6,095 nt of DNA. It comes from a bacterium. GTDB lineage: Bacteria; Patescibacteriota; Saccharimonadia; Saccharimonadales; HK-STAS-PATE-42. The notes beneath the pieces were generated by a model, which was not told the DNA's origin, made no database searches, and saw nothing but the letters and a program-made list of their open reading frames with translations. Positions 5,773 to 6,095 of the stretch are shown piece after piece. The stretch lies in contig JAKOXJ010000098.1 of NCBI GenBank assembly GCA_029781075.1, positions 1 through 6,095 on the forward strand. The letters run 5' to 3'. Position 1 is the stretch's first letter; the number at the start of each line of letters is the position of its first letter. The position numbers and the translations under genes are program-made.

Positions 5773-6095
5773 CTAATCATTAACAATTCTTCCGCTTACA
5801 GGATCAATTATGAAGTAATTAATGTTATAGCCCATGAGTGACACGCCTTGTGAATCAAAACATTTAGAGAATCCTGAGATATTCTGACTTAACTGTGGTG
5901 AATCATTAAAGTAGACCCTAAATGTCTTACTGTCGCTAAAGTATTGTGTATCGGATGATCGAGTACCTGAAGAGCAGGAGTTGATAGCTGCTTCTATTTG
6001 AGTTTTATCTGATGTTCCTAACTTTTCTGAACCTTTTTTTATGAATAATATCTGATCTTTATCGTAATCATTCATTAATGACGAGCCGTCTTTTC
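5773..6095 (-). CDS. Hypothetical protein, C-terminal part (5' end outside window)
   Basis: I do not recognise this protein. The minus-strand frame stays open from its TAG stop at 5773 to the right edge. The first ATG (6075) is preceded by in-frame sense codons (KDGSSL) and no ribosome-binding motif, so the true start is probably beyond the window. From that Met the 100 residues are polar, Ser/Asp/Asn-rich, and contain two cysteines (34 and 72) suited to a disulfide. A predicted alternating beta pattern follows (FRVYF, NYFIIDPVSGRIV). The composition suggests an exported or surface domain whose signal or membrane segment would lie in the missing N-terminus; that is inference. It converges on recF with 21 bp between the stops and no terminator-like hairpin in the gap. 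Confidence 0.6.
   Translation of the reverse strand, partial: KDGSSLMNDYDKDQILFIKKGSEKLGTSDKTQIEAAINSCSSGTRSSDTQYFSDSKTFRVYFNDSPQLSQNISGFSKCFDSQGVSLMGYNINYFIIDPVSGRIVND

Noticed and set aside
1..6095. Alternative genetic code with UGA as glycine, as in some CPR lineages
   Set aside because: All six genes use TAA or TAG as stops, but the complete ones reach family length with no in-frame TGA. RecF ends at TAG, so reassigning UGA would not extend it.

Overview
The window is a compact, AT-rich bacterial segment carrying two lower-glycolysis genes, recF, the 3' part of smpB and two genes of unknown function. Gene spacing is very tight: a 1-bp overlap, a 3-bp convergent gap, a 21-bp convergent gap, and only one intergenic stretch near 100 bp. 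The compactness, the Pgk-TpiA fusion and a fast-diverging protein with one C-terminal membrane helix suggest a reduced-genome lineage such as Candidatus Saccharibacteria or another Patescibacteria (CPR). That placement is inferred from gene style and not proven. The standard genetic code fits: no gene has an internal TGA.

Layout. (1) Positions 1-282, plus strand: the C-terminal part of SmpB, cut by the left edge; the ATG at position 1 is an internal Met. (2) 286-1125, minus strand: an unrecognised acidic protein with a C-terminal membrane anchor, behind its own candidate promoter. (3) 1179-3167, minus strand: a bifunctional phosphoglycerate kinase / triosephosphate isomerase in one uninterrupted frame. 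(4) 3167-4621, minus strand: pyruvate kinase, whose TAA stop shares a base with the ATG of pgk-tpiA (TAATG). (5) 4622-4719: a 98-bp divergent intergenic region that must hold the promoters of pyk and recF. (6) 4720-5751, plus strand: RecF, with a short C-terminus. (7) 5773 to the right edge, minus strand: the C-terminal part of an unrecognised protein with two cysteines.

How the genes fit together. pyk and pgk-tpiA form a transcription unit read leftwards. It supplies three glycolytic activities from two proteins: isomerisation of triose phosphates and two ATP-making steps, 1,3-bisphosphoglycerate to 3-phosphoglycerate and phosphoenolpyruvate to pyruvate. The membrane-anchored protein may be read through from this unit or from its own promoter. 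RecF (recombinational repair) and SmpB (ribosome rescue) are unrelated housekeeping neighbours.

I see no mobile element, CRISPR array, tRNA, rRNA or defence-like cassette. The least expected structures are a perfect 14-bp inverted repeat inside the tpiA coding region, substitutions at normally conserved positions of PGK and pyruvate kinase, and a RecF that stops just after its last core strand.
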